This document shows positions 42,025 to 52,694 of a DNA stretch of 64,000 nucleotides, in pieces. The DNA comes from Argyresthia goedartella. Its lineage: Eukaryota; Arthropoda; Insecta; Lepidoptera; Argyresthiidae. The translations under genes were made by a program, and so were the position numbers. The stretch's first letter is position 1; every line of letters starts with the position of its first letter. The stretch covers positions 25,962,501-26,026,500 of the forward strand of contig OX463824.1 of assembly GCA_949825045.1 (NCBI GenBank), in the 5' to 3' direction. A model generated the notes under the pieces. That model was not told the origin of the DNA, made no database searches, and saw only the letters and a list, made by a program, of their open reading frames with translations.

Positions 42025-43316
42025 AGGTCTGTGTTGAGCCAGATTAACCCCATACAGACCCATCATGACAAACTGCAAGATGAGGCACAACATAACTTTA
42101 ATCTGGTTTCCGACTGGCTTAAAGAACATGCTCTCACTTTAAATGTCGATAAAACTAAGTTTCTCACCTATTCTATTAGTAGTAACTCCCAACCCGTCCG
42201 CCCCATTCATATATGGGCTCACTCATGTGTAACTCCCTGGCATTGTAGCTGCCCGCTTTTATCTTCCACAGACACAATAAAATATCTCGGAGTCACTCTT
42301 GATCAACACCTGAACTTTAAGGCACATATAAGCATATTAACTGGTAGAGTTCGAAAACTTATTTACATATTTAAACGTATAAGACACGTTGCACACTCCT
42401 CCATAATTCGCATGCTCTATCTCACTCTCTGCCAGTCCATATTAACTTATTGTATTGTCTCATGGGGCGGGGCACCTAAAACTACTATGAAGCCTCTCGA
42501 AACAGCACAACGAGCTATCTTGAAGATTGCAACTTCTCGACCTATACTTTTTCCCACTCAGCAGCTCTATAAAGAATGTAAGGTATTAAGTGTCAGACAA
42601 CTTTTTATTACTCAAACAATTTTACTGCAACATAAACTCACTCCTCCCAAAACTATCACCAAGCGAAAGACTGATCGCATATGTTCAGTGCCAACCCCTA
42701 ATTTTTCATTTACTAAAGGATTCTTCCCCTACCTCGGCCCCTTTCTTTATAATAAGATTAGTTCTAGCCTTTCCATACAGCTACTGTCAGACGTAGAACG
42801 CTTACGTAAAATTGCCGACTTTTTTCAGAATCTTTCCTACAACGAATCTGAAGAGTTTTTCAACCCCCTCATTTAACAAAACACACACACACACACACAC
42901 ATATACACCCTTACACATACACACACTCACCCTTACAGACACACTTACACATACACACACATGGGCTTATTTTCCATAAAATAACCTTTATTATACTATT
43001 TTACATTGTCTGTTTACTAAGTATAATATTAACTTTTTACTTATTTGTATTATAAATAAATTCACTATCTTCCGCAACATTTTTTATGTACCTATTTTAC
43101 AATCAAAAAACTATATGTAAAGGGTTTGGGCCTGATATTCCTTCCCACAGATTATTTGATAATCTAGCTAGGATATCAGCTCGTCTCCCTTCTTAACTGT
43201 ACCTACTCATTTTTTCTGCATGTTTAACCTAGTACTAAGGTACCTTTTGTTAAGCAACTGTACTGTACATTCTCTGTTTTTGAATAAAACCATTTGATTT
43301 GATTTGATTTGATTTG
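42025..43316 (+). mobile_element. LINE 3' fragment, plus strand
   Basis: A 5'-truncated non-LTR element: the C-terminal reverse transcriptase coding (42031-42876), then a 3' untranslated region with a CA-rich microsatellite (42878-42962), TGAATAAAACC at about 43281-43291 and a (TTTGA)n tail to about 43316. The tail meets the truncated end of the minus-strand LINE that follows. Confidence 0.75.
42031..42876 (+). pseudogene. LINE reverse transcriptase thumb and C-terminal domain
   Basis: An open frame of 281 codons with no good start, entering in the region after the catalytic YADD box. It includes FNLVSDWLKEHALTLNVDKT, KFLTYSI, IKYLGVTLDQHLNFKAHI and LYLTLCQSILTYCIVSWGG. The frame ends with a conserved KGFFPYLGPFLYNKI-type region and a stop at 42876. 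No internal stop, so the truncated copy is fairly young. A related minus-strand fragment is at 47432-47690. Confidence 0.8.
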
Positions 43317-44892
43317 ATCATTTAAGTAATCTTGAACATTGTAATATCCCTTTTTCGACAAAGTTGCTTTAACATGGATTTTAAATTGCTCAAATCGCAA
43401 TTTCAAGATCTCCAGAGGTATCTTGTTGTAGTAGAGAATGCAATGACCCTTGAAAGAAGAAGCGAGTTTAAACCGGGGCGCAAGTAGTTTGTGATTATTT
43501 CTTAGGTTAACATTACAGCTATCGCTAAGTTTGGGAAAGTTTGTAAGGTTCTTGCGTTCATACATTATATTTTCGAAAATAAATTGACTAGCTACAGTTA
43601 GTATGTCAATTTCTTTAAAAAGCTCTCTTAAGGAGTCTGTGCGTTTTAAATTATAAATTGCTCGAATAGCTCTTTTCTGTAAAATAAAAATAGTTTGAAT
43701 ATCCGCTGCTTTCCCCCACAACAAGATACCGTAGGACATGACACTATGAAAGTAACTAAAATATACTAGCCTAGATGTAGCCACATCCGTGTTTTGTCTG
43801 ATGTTCCTAACAGCGTAAGCCGCAGAACTTAATTTACCAGCCAATTTTTCTATGTGGGGTCCCCACTGCAATTTGTTATCAATGGTTATTCCAAGAAACT
43901 TCGTGTCATTTACTAATTCTAACGTATTGCTGTCCAACACTAAACTAGTCCCAACTTGCCTGACATTTGGAAGTGAGAATTTGATACATTTGGTTTTACC
44001 AGTATTTAACAATAAATTGTTAACTTTGAACCAATTCAAGGTTAAAGATAATACTCTATTGACATCATCAAAATCTTCTTTTTGTCTTTCAATTTTGAAG
44101 ACCAGTGAAGTATCATCAGCAAACAACACTATGTTAGTCAATTTCTCCACCATAAAAGGCAGACCGTTAATATATACCAGGAATAAGAAAGGGCCTAATA
44201 TGGAACCTTGTGGAACGCCAATTTTTACCCCCGATCCATCAGATTTAACGCCGTTGACTTCTGTCTTTTGAATTCTATTGCTTAGGTATGATCTTAGTAG
44301 ATACATCGCTTTATTTCTAACTCCGTAATGATTTAATTTCATTAGTAACGTTTCATGATCAACACAATCAAATGCCTTCGACAGATCGCAAAAAACACCG
44401 ATAGCATCCTGTGCGGCTTCCCATGAAGAATAAATTTGAGATAATACATAAATAAATTTGAGGTAATACCTGCATCCGTAGTCGATTTACCCCTAGTGAA
44501 ACCGTATTGCTTGGCGTGGAATTGTTTTGTACGGTTGAAGTGTGAGAGCATTTGGTTGAGTATAATCTTTTAAAAATTTTACTTAGTGCTGGAAGAACCG
44601 ATATTGGTCTGAAATTTGACGGATCACCCTTTTCTCCCGACTTGAACAGAGGTATAAGCTTACTGTGTTTCATGAGGTCTGGGAAAGCTCCATCATCAAC
44701 ACATTTATTAAATATATAAGCTAGGTGTGGGGCTAAAACAAGTATTATTGAACCAATGACTTTGACTGACATACCCCACAGGTCTTCAGTATTTTTTAAG
44801 TTAAGTAATCTATACGTTTTGACAATATCCTGGGGACGTACATGATAAAATGTTAAATCTACATTACTGATGCTAGTGCTGTTTTTTAACAA
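43317..44892 (-). pseudogene. LINE reverse transcriptase, broken into three frames
   Basis: From 44892: IFNKCVDDGAFPDLMKHSKL, PLFKSGEKGDPSNFRPISVL, then a frameshift near 44570. HAKQYGFTRGKSTTDAGI follows and another shift near 44450. The frame open from 44342 carries the rest: GVPQGSILGPFLFLVYINGL, the catalytic LFADDTSLVF, FLGITIDNKLQWGPHI and a C-terminal KKGYYNVQDYLND. It is close in sequence to the LINE at 29111-30613. The last coding residues before the native stop are lost, because the frame continues into the neighbouring element's tail. Confidence 0.8.
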
Positions 44893-45247
44893 AACCTCTG
44901 CTTCATATGGAGATGAATTTAGACGCTCTGTTGTGAGTAAGGGTGCATTGGTGAAGAATGTTTCAAAAGCTCGAGCTACCTCAGCGTTGGATTTAACAAC
45001 ATCATCACCTATCTTTAAGCAGAAATCATTATCCCTTGGTATAACTTTGCCAGATTCACGGTTTATGATTTACCAAACCGTTTTCATTCTATTATTTGAA
45101 TTTTGTATTTTTATATTTATGTGTAAAGTTTTTGCAGTTCTACAAACCAACTTGAAAGTTTTGGAATATTTTTTAACATAGTCATGAAATTTTATATCAA
45201 AGTTATAGGTTTTTTGTTCATAAAGATCATACAAGATAGCTCTACTT

Positions 45248-46237
45248 TTACGAATTCCAAATGTTTGCCCAGTCATTAAATTTAGATTTACCGTTGTTGG
45301 CACTGACTTTCTTTAATTTAAAAACTGTATTGAATTCTATTTGTATAATGTTGAAGAAGTCAGAATAGATTTTGTTCGGGTTCTGTTCATCAATTTCCGG
45401 TACTGGCAAACCCATATCTAAGTTTTTCATATACATCTCTAGTCTATGGGATGTAATAGGCCTATAAAATGATGGATCAGTCTTATTTTCACTAGTAATT
45501 TGGAATGAAACTGTTTGACCACTGTGATCGGATGGTAAACAGTTTATTACATTTTTACTTGTGAATGCACAGTCACAAAAAACGTTATCTAAGCAAGTTT
45601 GGCTGGTAAGTGTAATTCTAGTCGGCTCTAGAAATACATGACATAAATTAAATGATTTGAACAGAGTTATTAATAGTCGCTTCAGTGTTGTATCTACAAG
45701 CAGATCTACATTAAGATCGCCACAAATAATTAACTTTTATCTGTTATTACAAAGTTTAATGAGGGCTTCCTCCATAATTTTCTCGAATATTTCAAAATTG
45801 CCATGGCCTTTTTCATCTCTCGGAGGTCTGTAGACACAAACAATAATATGGCTATCCAACTCAACACAAGATACCTCTATTTGTCTTTCCACAGTAAGTG
45901 TAAGAATATCTTTCCGTTGTTTCACCTTAATATTATTTTTTACTAAGATTAAAGAACCACCTCTATCAGCAGTCTTTCTATTGTAACAACTGACAATTTT
46001 GTAATTATTTATGTTAAAAGACATCATATTTTCCTTTAGCCAATGTTCTGTAATACAAATAACATCAGTGTCCGAATTATTAAGATATAATTCTAATACA
46101 AGTTCTTTGCCAGGTAGCCCCTGCATGTTTTGATGGGTAATATTTAAGTGGGGCTTACCCTTTGTCTGAATATTATTTAATATTGGGATATTATTAGACT
46201 TTTTTGCCTTATTTAATTCGGGCAAGATATTACACAT
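45248..46237 (-). pseudogene. LINE endonuclease domain, broken
   Basis: From 46237: NITHQNMQGLPGKELVLE (Asn), VICITEHWLKENM (Glu), DRGGSLILVKNNIKVKQR and VCVYRPPRDEKGHG, then a stop at 45737-45739. In the same frame a CGDLNVD block follows, then a SQTCLDN..F block and an LPSDHSGQTVSF block (Asp/His end of the endonuclease). The frame stops again near 45248, and the linker continues beyond it with further stops. The catalytic residues are recognisable, but the protein is interrupted. Confidence 0.78.
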
Positions 46238-46310
46238 TTTTGATCTCCTATGTTTGCTTGATATATTTATTGGCTTATGTATGCTAGAGATTTCATCTAT
46301 TGTCTTAAAA

Positions 46311-46766
46311 CTATTTTAAATTACTTGGAATGTCTTCCAATATCCCTTGTCTGTGTTCAATAGAAGCAGTCAGGTTAGCCATACACCATAGCCATACATA
46401 CATACTAAAAAAATAAGATAGCGACACAGCTACCTGTCGTTTGTAAAAGTCTGAAAGGTAGTAACTACCTTTGGTCAAATAAACATTATTACTAACATAA
46501 TTGTTAGAGTCAATCAAATGAATCAAACTATTATTATATTACATTGTATGTAATGTCATATTTAGCTTATATCTAAGATCATTTTCAGCTTGTGGCAATC
46601 TTTTACTGTATGGGAATGTAAACATAACAATTTTATTAACATTCAGTGAGCAAAGTGTTTCAAAATATTTAATTAGGTCCCATTTGTTTACCTCACCCCT
46701 ATTTCCAAATATGAGTATTAAGTTTGATTCAGGTGTCAGATCAAGTGTCTTTGTTATTTTTTGCAT
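46311..46766 (-). pseudogene. LINE ORF1 remnant, possibly esterase-like
   Basis: One frame with a stop near 46539. The first part reads LILIFGNRGEVNKWDLIKYF, then NVNKIVMFTFPYSKRLPQA. The second reads HLIDSNNYVSNN, then GSYYLSDFYKRQVAVSLSYF. The pattern of a G-N block, a VxxxxxPxS block, and a final segment with a D/H-like position before a helix resembles the SGNH-type esterase domain reported in CR1-like ORF1 proteins. The catalytic Ser region would lie upstream and is not visible, so this is tentative. Confidence 0.35.
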
Positions 46767-46799
46767 AACATCTTGAAAACTGGAGTTTGGTAAACTGGC

Positions 46800-46915
46800 A
46801 ACTCTCTACCTATTACGGTTCATGAGATAGAGCCCACTGACTGACAGACAGCGGAGGCTTAGTTAAAAGGGTCCCGTTTGGCACCCTTAGGGTAAGGAAC
46901 CTTAAAAATATAGTA
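46800..46915 (+). repeat. Fragment of a common moth repeat
   Basis: TACGGTTCATGAGATAGAGC, CTGACAGACAGCGGAGGCTT and AGGGTCCCGTTTGGCACCCT then TAGGGTAAGGAACCTTAAA resemble the dispersed moth family with GACAGACAGCGGAGTCTTAG and GGTCCCGTTTTTACCCTTTG. It is non-coding. Confidence 0.45.
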
Positions 46916-47431
46916 GATTGTTTTGTCTGTATTGTTATCGCTATACATATCCCACTATAATAGTCCACGCCACGTAAAATATGACCACCCCGCCCCACTG
47001 CATGCGAGGGAACCCATTGTGCACCTAACTGGCTATTAAACTCGGCTTTTTGTTTATCACTACGGAACTCTAAAACAAATGGCCGAGAGATAAGGACGCT
47101 CGCTTAATTTTGATGTACGAGAATAAGTACTGCCTGTGAAGTTTGGAATGCAAGGGGAAGTGCTAGTCATCGCAGGGAAAACGTTTTAGTAATGCTACTC
47201 CAATCTAGTGCGATTCATCCACAGTTTCTGAAAGATTGGTTAAATGTAACAGGCGATTAATCTAAGATGAACTCAAAATAGCGGCACGTGATAAGCTGAA
47301 CTGAGTCAGAGAGTGACACACAATTTTTTGAATGTGGTGTTGTTGTATATCACCCACCTCACTCGCGCGCATTTTTGAACCTTATTCTCGTATTTACTGT
47401 GGGTGCGGGGATCTTGAAAACCATTTCTTAG
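46916..47431. other. No gene seen
   Basis: No coding region or repeat that I can name. Confidence 0.35.
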
Positions 47432-47690
47432 CTAAATCTGAAAAAATTGCGTAGTTTCAAAAATGCTCATGAGTATGGACAAGAACTTGCGCCTCCTGAT
47501 ATAACTCTGAAGGAGGGTTCTAGGCTTCCGTAGGCAAACCGCCCTTGGGGCTCTTTCTAGCACAATGAGAGATGATTTGGCGGTACCACCCCAAACCAAC
47601 AAACAATAGTTTAAAATCGATTGACAAAATGCCAAATACACAATTCGTAATGAGAAGTATCTTACACCCAGCAACTGTAAGTTAATGACC
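47432..47690 (-). pseudogene. LINE reverse transcriptase C-terminal fragment
   Basis: A minus-strand frame of about 80 codons with VYLAFCQSILNYCLLVWGG then VLERAPRAV. It matches LYLTLCQSILTYCIVSWGG at 42419-42475, so it comes from the same or a sister family. It is short and ends without the family's C-terminus. Confidence 0.6.
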
Positions 47691-47776
47691 TGCCTTCCCT
47701 TAACGGAGAGATCAAACAGCAGTTAGCGATACAATGGCCATTGGCCAATGCCTTACGCAGCTTTAGTATGCCTTAG

Positions 47777-48660
47777 TGAAATATTATCCAATTTGATTTC
47801 ATCAAAGGACAAGGACATTAGAATGGTTAAAACTCTGATGCTTGACTGCCAACATACACTCGAAAATACGTAAATAATTGATCCTAACTGCTTTGAAACC
47901 GGACATGAAATAACAAATTCGAAACACAAAAAATACCAGTAGATACCCCTGTAGTGAAAATTTAGCTGAAACCTTGAAATAAGCTGAATCTGTAATTAAA
48001 TGCGGCGCAGAACTGAAGTCCAGTACTAACCAAGCCTCAGCCCAGCATGAAGCCAGCGCCATCGAAGCGTTTAAACTGGGAGAGTCCTCTTCCGCCTCGC
48101 TGGCAGCAGGGAGTTCAAAGGACGAAGGAGCTAGCCACGACATTGATGAAAAATCGGCCGGGTCCCTCTTCGAAACCATGGCCTAGTGATGGGTAACTCG
48201 CTCCAAATTGCAAATCGGTTAAATCGGTTTGAAAAACAAAGCAAACCGGTTTGTAAAACGGTTCAAATCGATTTGGGGCCAAACCGGCGAATACATACAA
48301 AAGAGCGAAAACCGAATCGCCCGATGCAACTTTACGATTTGAGAGCGGTCGCGGGACTCGGGTGGCTAGGTTCAATGAATATTCTGGTCGCCTATACAAG
48401 TCGCAACAGGTTCAAAGCGCGCGCGAAACGTCTTGACCAACACATCAATCAACCAAGTAGGTACAGCAAGCAAAACTTGCGCGCGAACGAATCGTACCTA
48501 CAAATCGGTATGCACCAATCTTTGAACAGAATTGAATCGTTCGATCGTCAAACCGGTTTGAACCGAGTTGGTAAACCGAGTTACCCATCACTACCATGGC
48601 CACATCGGCAACCCAATCAACAGTACCATCGCATATGATTCCGGTAAACTATCCTGGTAG
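47777..48660 (+). pseudogene. Unrecognised eroded reading frame, split by a MITE
   Basis: The plus strand reads as coding in two frames with two visible stops and one frameshift near 47900-47940. The first part has SEILSNLISSKDKDIRMVKT and LMLDCQHTLENT. The second has NLAETLK (stop) AESVIKCGAELKSS, then QASAQHEASAIEAFKLGESS and a KDEGASHDIDEKSAGSLFE block up to ETMA at 48183. A 410-bp hAT MITE follows. With one copy of its 8-bp duplication removed, the frame carries on as TSATQSTVPSHMIPVNYPG after 48601. Composition (Ala, Ser, Glu, Lys) and continuity suggest a real former protein-coding region, either host or transposon gag. I do not recognise the family. Confidence 0.4.
48184..48593. mobile_element. 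hAT-type MITE, 410 bp, with 8-bp target duplication
   Basis: The ends are TAGTGATGGGTAACTCG and its exact reverse complement CGAGTTACCCATCACTA (17 bp). CCATGGCC is present on both sides (48176-48183 and 48594-48601). Eight-base duplications and TAGTGATG-type ends are characteristic of hAT transposons. The interior contains several AAACCGGTTTG/AAATCGGTT motifs and no transposase, so it is non-autonomous. Confidence 0.9.
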
Positions 48661-48699
48661 GCTTACGTTACACTACGACATATGGAGCTTATTAAATGA

Positions 48700-48763
48700 C
48701 CATCCGCTTATTCTTTCATTTATTGAAGTATATCCTTCAATAAATGAAAGAATAAGCAGATGG
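48700..48763. repeat. Near-perfect 29-bp hairpin
   Basis: CCATCCGCTTATTCTTTCAT then TTATTGAAG is followed by a six-base loop (TATATC) and its reverse complement, with a single mismatch. The arms lie directly before a SINE-A copy. It could be a fold-back fragment, a template-switch product or an exported hairpin RNA; nothing more can be read from it. Confidence 0.85.
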
Positions 48764-48963
48764 TGATGACCTCTGTGGCGCAGCGGTTGTTGCTCTGCCT
48801 AACATGCGAGAGGCTCCGGGTTCGATCCCTGGCTGGGGGTAAAGAAAAAAAAACCCCAGGTCTTGGATGCTTATATGTGTGTGACGTCGCTGTTTCTGGT
48901 TCCCACGAAATACGGTGTCCTAGTGTGGGGCCAGAAGTAATGTATGTGCCTGTATGTTAATTT
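48764..48963 (+). repeat. SINE-A, near full length
   Basis: GACCTCTGTGGCGCAGCGGT, then box B in GGCTCCGGGTTCGATCCCTG, an A-rich linker, CAGGTCTTGGATGCTTATAT, GGTTCCCACGAAATACGGTG and GTGGGGCCAGAAGTAATGTA. The tail after TGTATG is short. Confidence 0.85.
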
Positions 48964-49373
48964 TATGTTATGTTATATAAAATACCATTTCCTCGCCCTG
49001 TTACTCCCTCGCCCTAGAAGGCTTTACCAAAATCCCGAAATTACTCTGTGAATAACAAAAAACATTTTTTTGCTATGCTTATGCTATGTATGTATTGCTA
49101 GTCATGAACATTATCTATCTAGTATCTTCTTAATCCCAAAGCCCAATGGAAAAATGAGATTCATGTTAAACTTAAAATGTCTAAACAAATCTCACTTTAC
49201 ACAGCTCACTTTAAAATTGAGGACTTGCGTACAGCATTAAAATCAATATCGAGAAATAGTTTCACGAGTACGCTCGATTTGAAAGATAGATATTTTCTAA
49301 TAAAAATCTGTCTCCATTTCAAAAAATATTTTAGATTTCAGAGGGAGCAAGACACTCATGAACTCAACGTTTT
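48964..49373. other. No gene seen
   Basis: A+T-rich spacer between two SINE-A copies. A plus-strand frame (49177-49416) exists but runs into the SINE and shows no family features. Confidence 0.35.
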
Positions 49374-49600
49374 GACGGCCTCTGTGGCGCAGCGGTTGTG
49401 GCTCTGCCTACCATGAGAGAGGTCCCGGGTTCGATCCCCGGCTGGGAGTAAAGAAAAAAAAAACAATCCCCAGGTCTTGGATGTTTATATGTGTGTGACG
49501 TCGCTGTTTCTGGTTACCACGACACAGGGTATCCTAGTGTGGGGCCAGAAGCAATGTATGTGCCTGTATGTAAATGTTTATGTTTATGTTTATGTTTCAC
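49374..49600 (+). repeat. SINE-A, full length (reference copy)
   Basis: Head: CCTCTGTGGCGCAGCGGTTG then TGGCTCTGCC (box A region) and GGTCCCGGGTTCGATCCCCG (box B). Then an A-rich linker, CAGGTCTTGGATGTTTATAT, GTGTGACGTCGCTGTTTCTG, CACGACACAGGGTATCCTAG and GTGGGGCCAGAAGCAATGTA. The tail is (TGTTTA)n at about 49574-49597. Confidence 0.88.
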
Positions 49601-49686
49601 CTTTCAAACTTAACACGGCGCCGCCGTTCGTGTTCACAAATATCTTGAAACCGGTTGTAAAACTTTTTCGCCTTTAGTCTTACGTC

Positions 49687-50280
49687 TCATAAACATCTTC
49701 GATACAAAACTTTAACGGCGTTAGGCTTCACCATTGACGAAGACAAAAGCTGCCCAACGCCCAATACAATTAGTAAATTCCTTGGATATATAATTGACTC
49801 GCAAACAGTTGCAGGTTAGTCGTCCTGTACAAAAAGTGAATTCAAGAGATGCAAAATTAGAGAACTTGCCAGTTTAGTTTCGGCCTGCCCTGTTTAAAGC
49901 CAACTGTATTCAATTGAATACGGATGGCTTAAAACAAAGTTCTTTGAAGGCTGTACATTTTTAAGCTTGATCGAAGATAATGATTACGACGCTACCTGAT
50001 AAAATAATTGCGGATATACACTGGTGGAAATATGCAATTTCCCAATCAGTAAATACGATCTGATAAACTGACGAATTCCGCCTGGAAATATATTCTGATA
50101 TCCTGATGACTCAAAAACGGGGGGGGGGGGGGGTCGCATGTGGGGATGAGACCGCAAGTGGACTGTGTCGGTTATAATGTATTAATTATCTCGAAATATT
50201 GGCTGAATATTTTGGTCATAAAATAGTCGCAAAAGGTCTATCAAATTGTCACATGATAATAAGAATGCAAACAACACTAC
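49687..50280 (+). pseudogene. DIRS-like retrotransposon RT/RNase H remnant
   Basis: A decayed coding region in three frames. Frame 1 gives TALGFTIDEDKSCPTPNTIS then KFLGYIIDSQTVAG and a stop. After a shift it gives KIRELASLVSACPV, IEYGWLKTKFFEG, then LPDKIIADIHWWKYAISQS. The last part gives INYLEILAEYFGHKIVAKGL then a MIIRMQ block. The order LGFTIxxxKS, FLGxxIDS, KIRELASLxG, DLxWW and INYLELxA is that of the reverse transcriptase end and RNase H of DIRS-type (tyrosine-recombinase) retrotransposons. A run of 15 G at 50119-50133 lies where the GWGG region of RNase H is expected. The 5' part of RT and the recombinase are absent; SINE-B follows directly. Confidence 0.6.
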
Positions 50281-50283
50281 CAT

Positions 50284-50486
50284 ATTGGACGACCCGAATA
50301 GCCGGGTCGACAGTGACCCTGCCTACCAAGCCAAGGGTCCCGGGTTCGAGTCCCGGTGGGGGCAAATATTTGTTTGATGAGAACGGATGTTTATACCCTA
50401 GTCGTGGTTGTTTATCTATCTAAGTATGTGTATCGTTGTCTAGTACCCAAGGCACAGATTAATAAGGTACAGGGAATCCTAGCTAG
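50284..50486 (+). repeat. SINE-B, 5' part (split by Gypsy element)
   Basis: GACGACCCGAATAGCCGGGT, GGGTCCCGGGTTCGAGTCCC (box B) and GGGGGCAAATATTTGTTTGA, then CCTAGTCGTGGTTGTTTATC and TACAGGGAATCCTAGCTAG. The copy stops at the GTGT duplication (50487-50490) of the Gypsy element. Its tail continues at 61131 (GTGTGAATAGTGTCCAAGGT). Confidence 0.82.
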
Positions 50487-50490
50487 GTGT

Positions 50491-52694
50491 TGTACCGGCA
50501 CCAGGCCAAGGTCGGACCGCCGCTATCAGTAGCTATGATCGTCTATTCTATCTATCCCAAAATGAGAGGACCCGATTCAGCTGTAAGATTTGTAAGTTAA
50601 GAATGATAAGTCTGAATTTCTCGTTCGTCGAGAAATCCGTTAGGCGTACAATAGTCGAACGAAGTTTGGTTCAGGAAGTTACAGTTTCAAGTTAGACAGA
50701 GAAAGCATATATGTCCGCGAGCCGGTAATTCACATCAGTCAGCGGTGTATTGCGCCAGAACGATCGTTGTTATATTTTATGTGATGGCACCATCTGGTTT
50801 TTGTATATATGAGCGCATTGGAACATCTTTTGTTTTAGTTTTAGTGTTCGACCACAGTTTATAATATTTGTTTGTGATATCGTATAGAAATCCGTCGTAG
50901 TTTTACGACGTGAGTACTCAATGATATTTCATGTGCTCGCTAGTAGCGGCTTGTGGTGGTTCCAATTATATATTTGGTTCACGGCAGTAACGATCCGAAA
51001 AGACCGGTTTACACAATTGCGATTTGATTTTCCGAAATGGGTTCTGAACTAGCGGTTACCTCAAGAGGTCCGTAACGTTTTGAAACCTTCAACTCTGCGC
51101 AATTTGAGCTGGATGTTATCGAAACGCAAGCATTTTTGTTTTAGGAGATCTAATCCACACCATAGCGAAGTGCATAGTTCGAAAAATACCGAACTATGAA
51201 TTCCACTAGCCGCAGCACGTCCTGGGCTGAGCCTAATCATATATACCGACTCAGCTTACACATTAGATCTCCTGCGAATTTACATTTAATTTAAAAATGC
51301 AACTTGAATCCAATCTGACCCAAGGCAATGCAAAACACCTACCCGGACCTAAACAATGAACTTTAGACTGTAAATTGATCTCTTCGCGCGTCCCCGACAA
51401 CACTCAAATGTCAAAATATCAACAGGATATGTTATCTGTGTTGACACCGGTTTAACTTTGTTCTGAATTTGTTATTTCCATCCGCGGAACCTCATCGATC
51501 AAACAGTCTCCCTATGCCCTGCAAACCTAGGTTTAGCCGCAACTAAACTCCTGTCTAGCCTAGTCTAAAAACCTAGTGTTATACCACGTCCATTATCGAC
51601 ACCACTCGAAAATGGTTGAGTTTGATTTGAATGTGCTTGAATGTTTAATGACTGTGTGTGTGGGAATTTCAAAACTCGCTACTCGAAGGAATGAGGAGAG
51701 GATTAGCCCGCGAATATCCTAAGAGCCAATCCAGGAACCCTATGGTGAAGGAAAAAGGAATTTAGGGTCGCTCCAAGCCCAGACTCAGACTCAGATAAAT
51801 TGACTTAAAAGTTCTTTTCTAACGACCCAAGGATAGTTTTAGAATTTGGGGTAGGTTGATATAAAGGTTAGGAACCGAGGTATATCTCGGCGCTTCAGAC
51901 ACTCACGAAAACCCACTGAAACTTCGCAATCACAAATTCGTATAGTTCTGACGCGTAACACGGCAGACAAAAACTGTTTAGAACTCGTGAAAGACGACTG
52001 TCACAGTAGCTAGACGCTGAGACTGAATGCCCTCCCCTCACATGCTCTGGTATTTATATGCGTCCTTTGCGAACACGCTCTGCCCAAGCGAAGCTTCTTA
52101 TCACTAACTACACAGAGTCTATTTTCTACCATGCCATGCAGATCCGCCGTTCTACAAATTGTGTGTACGCATATTCACTATGATCAACCGTAGGTTATCA
52201 CTCAAATCATTTGGTACTGCCGATACACAGAATCTGTTGATCGCTGACCAATAAAAGCTTGTTGCGATTAATTAAGCATACCCGACCGCTAGGGCGCGAA
52301 GCTAAGACCACCAGAACGATATTCAAACTAGCGGTGTCAGACCCTCCATATCATACCTCAATCGCAATTGTGTATTTGCAATCAACATAATAGCTTTCTC
52401 CGTTCCATAATAACCTTTCATTATTTAGTTATTCATAATTTTATTCAACGCGCAGCCAAATCGGCTCTGATCTCTACACATCTCGCAGGAATGCGACAAA
52501 AAAACTTGACATGAACTGAAATTCCACGAATGAACCCACGCGTCTTTTTTTTTTGCAAACTTTGCCAGTAAGCTACGCAAAACCCCCAAACGTTATCTGA
52601 ACCGATTCTCGTATTCAAAACAGCGCGGCGTTGGGCTAGCTCTCTACCACGCAGAATGAAGTATCAAATGTACCGAACCTCGTGTACCATTACA
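50491..52694 (-). repeat. Gypsy 3' LTR (2,204 bp)
   Basis: Next to pol's end. On the minus strand it begins TGTAATGGTACACGAGG, directly preceded by the purine tract CTGGGAGGGGGC, the polypurine primer for plus-strand synthesis. It ends CCGGTACA. A handful of substitutions separate it from the other LTR. Confidence 0.92.

Larger units (their letters stand above)
43317..46770 (-). mobile_element. Old CR1/Jockey-group LINE, near full length, multiply broken
   Basis: In minus-strand order: an esterase-like ORF1 remnant (46766-46311), endonuclease (46237-45248 in pieces), linker (to about 44870), and reverse transcriptase (44892-43317). Its own 3' end is missing: the coding runs straight into the tail of the plus-strand LINE at 43316. 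Several stops and at least three frameshifts. Confidence 0.75.

Noticed and set aside
42878..42962. CA-rich repeat as a possible CRISPR-like or regulatory array
   Set aside because: It is a simple microsatellite in a LINE 3' untranslated region, without spacers.
50119..50133. 15-G run as a regulatory G-quadruplex
   Set aside because: A single homopolymer without further G tracts; better explained as an expansion inside the Gly-rich part of the DIRS-like relic, or as a sequencing problem.
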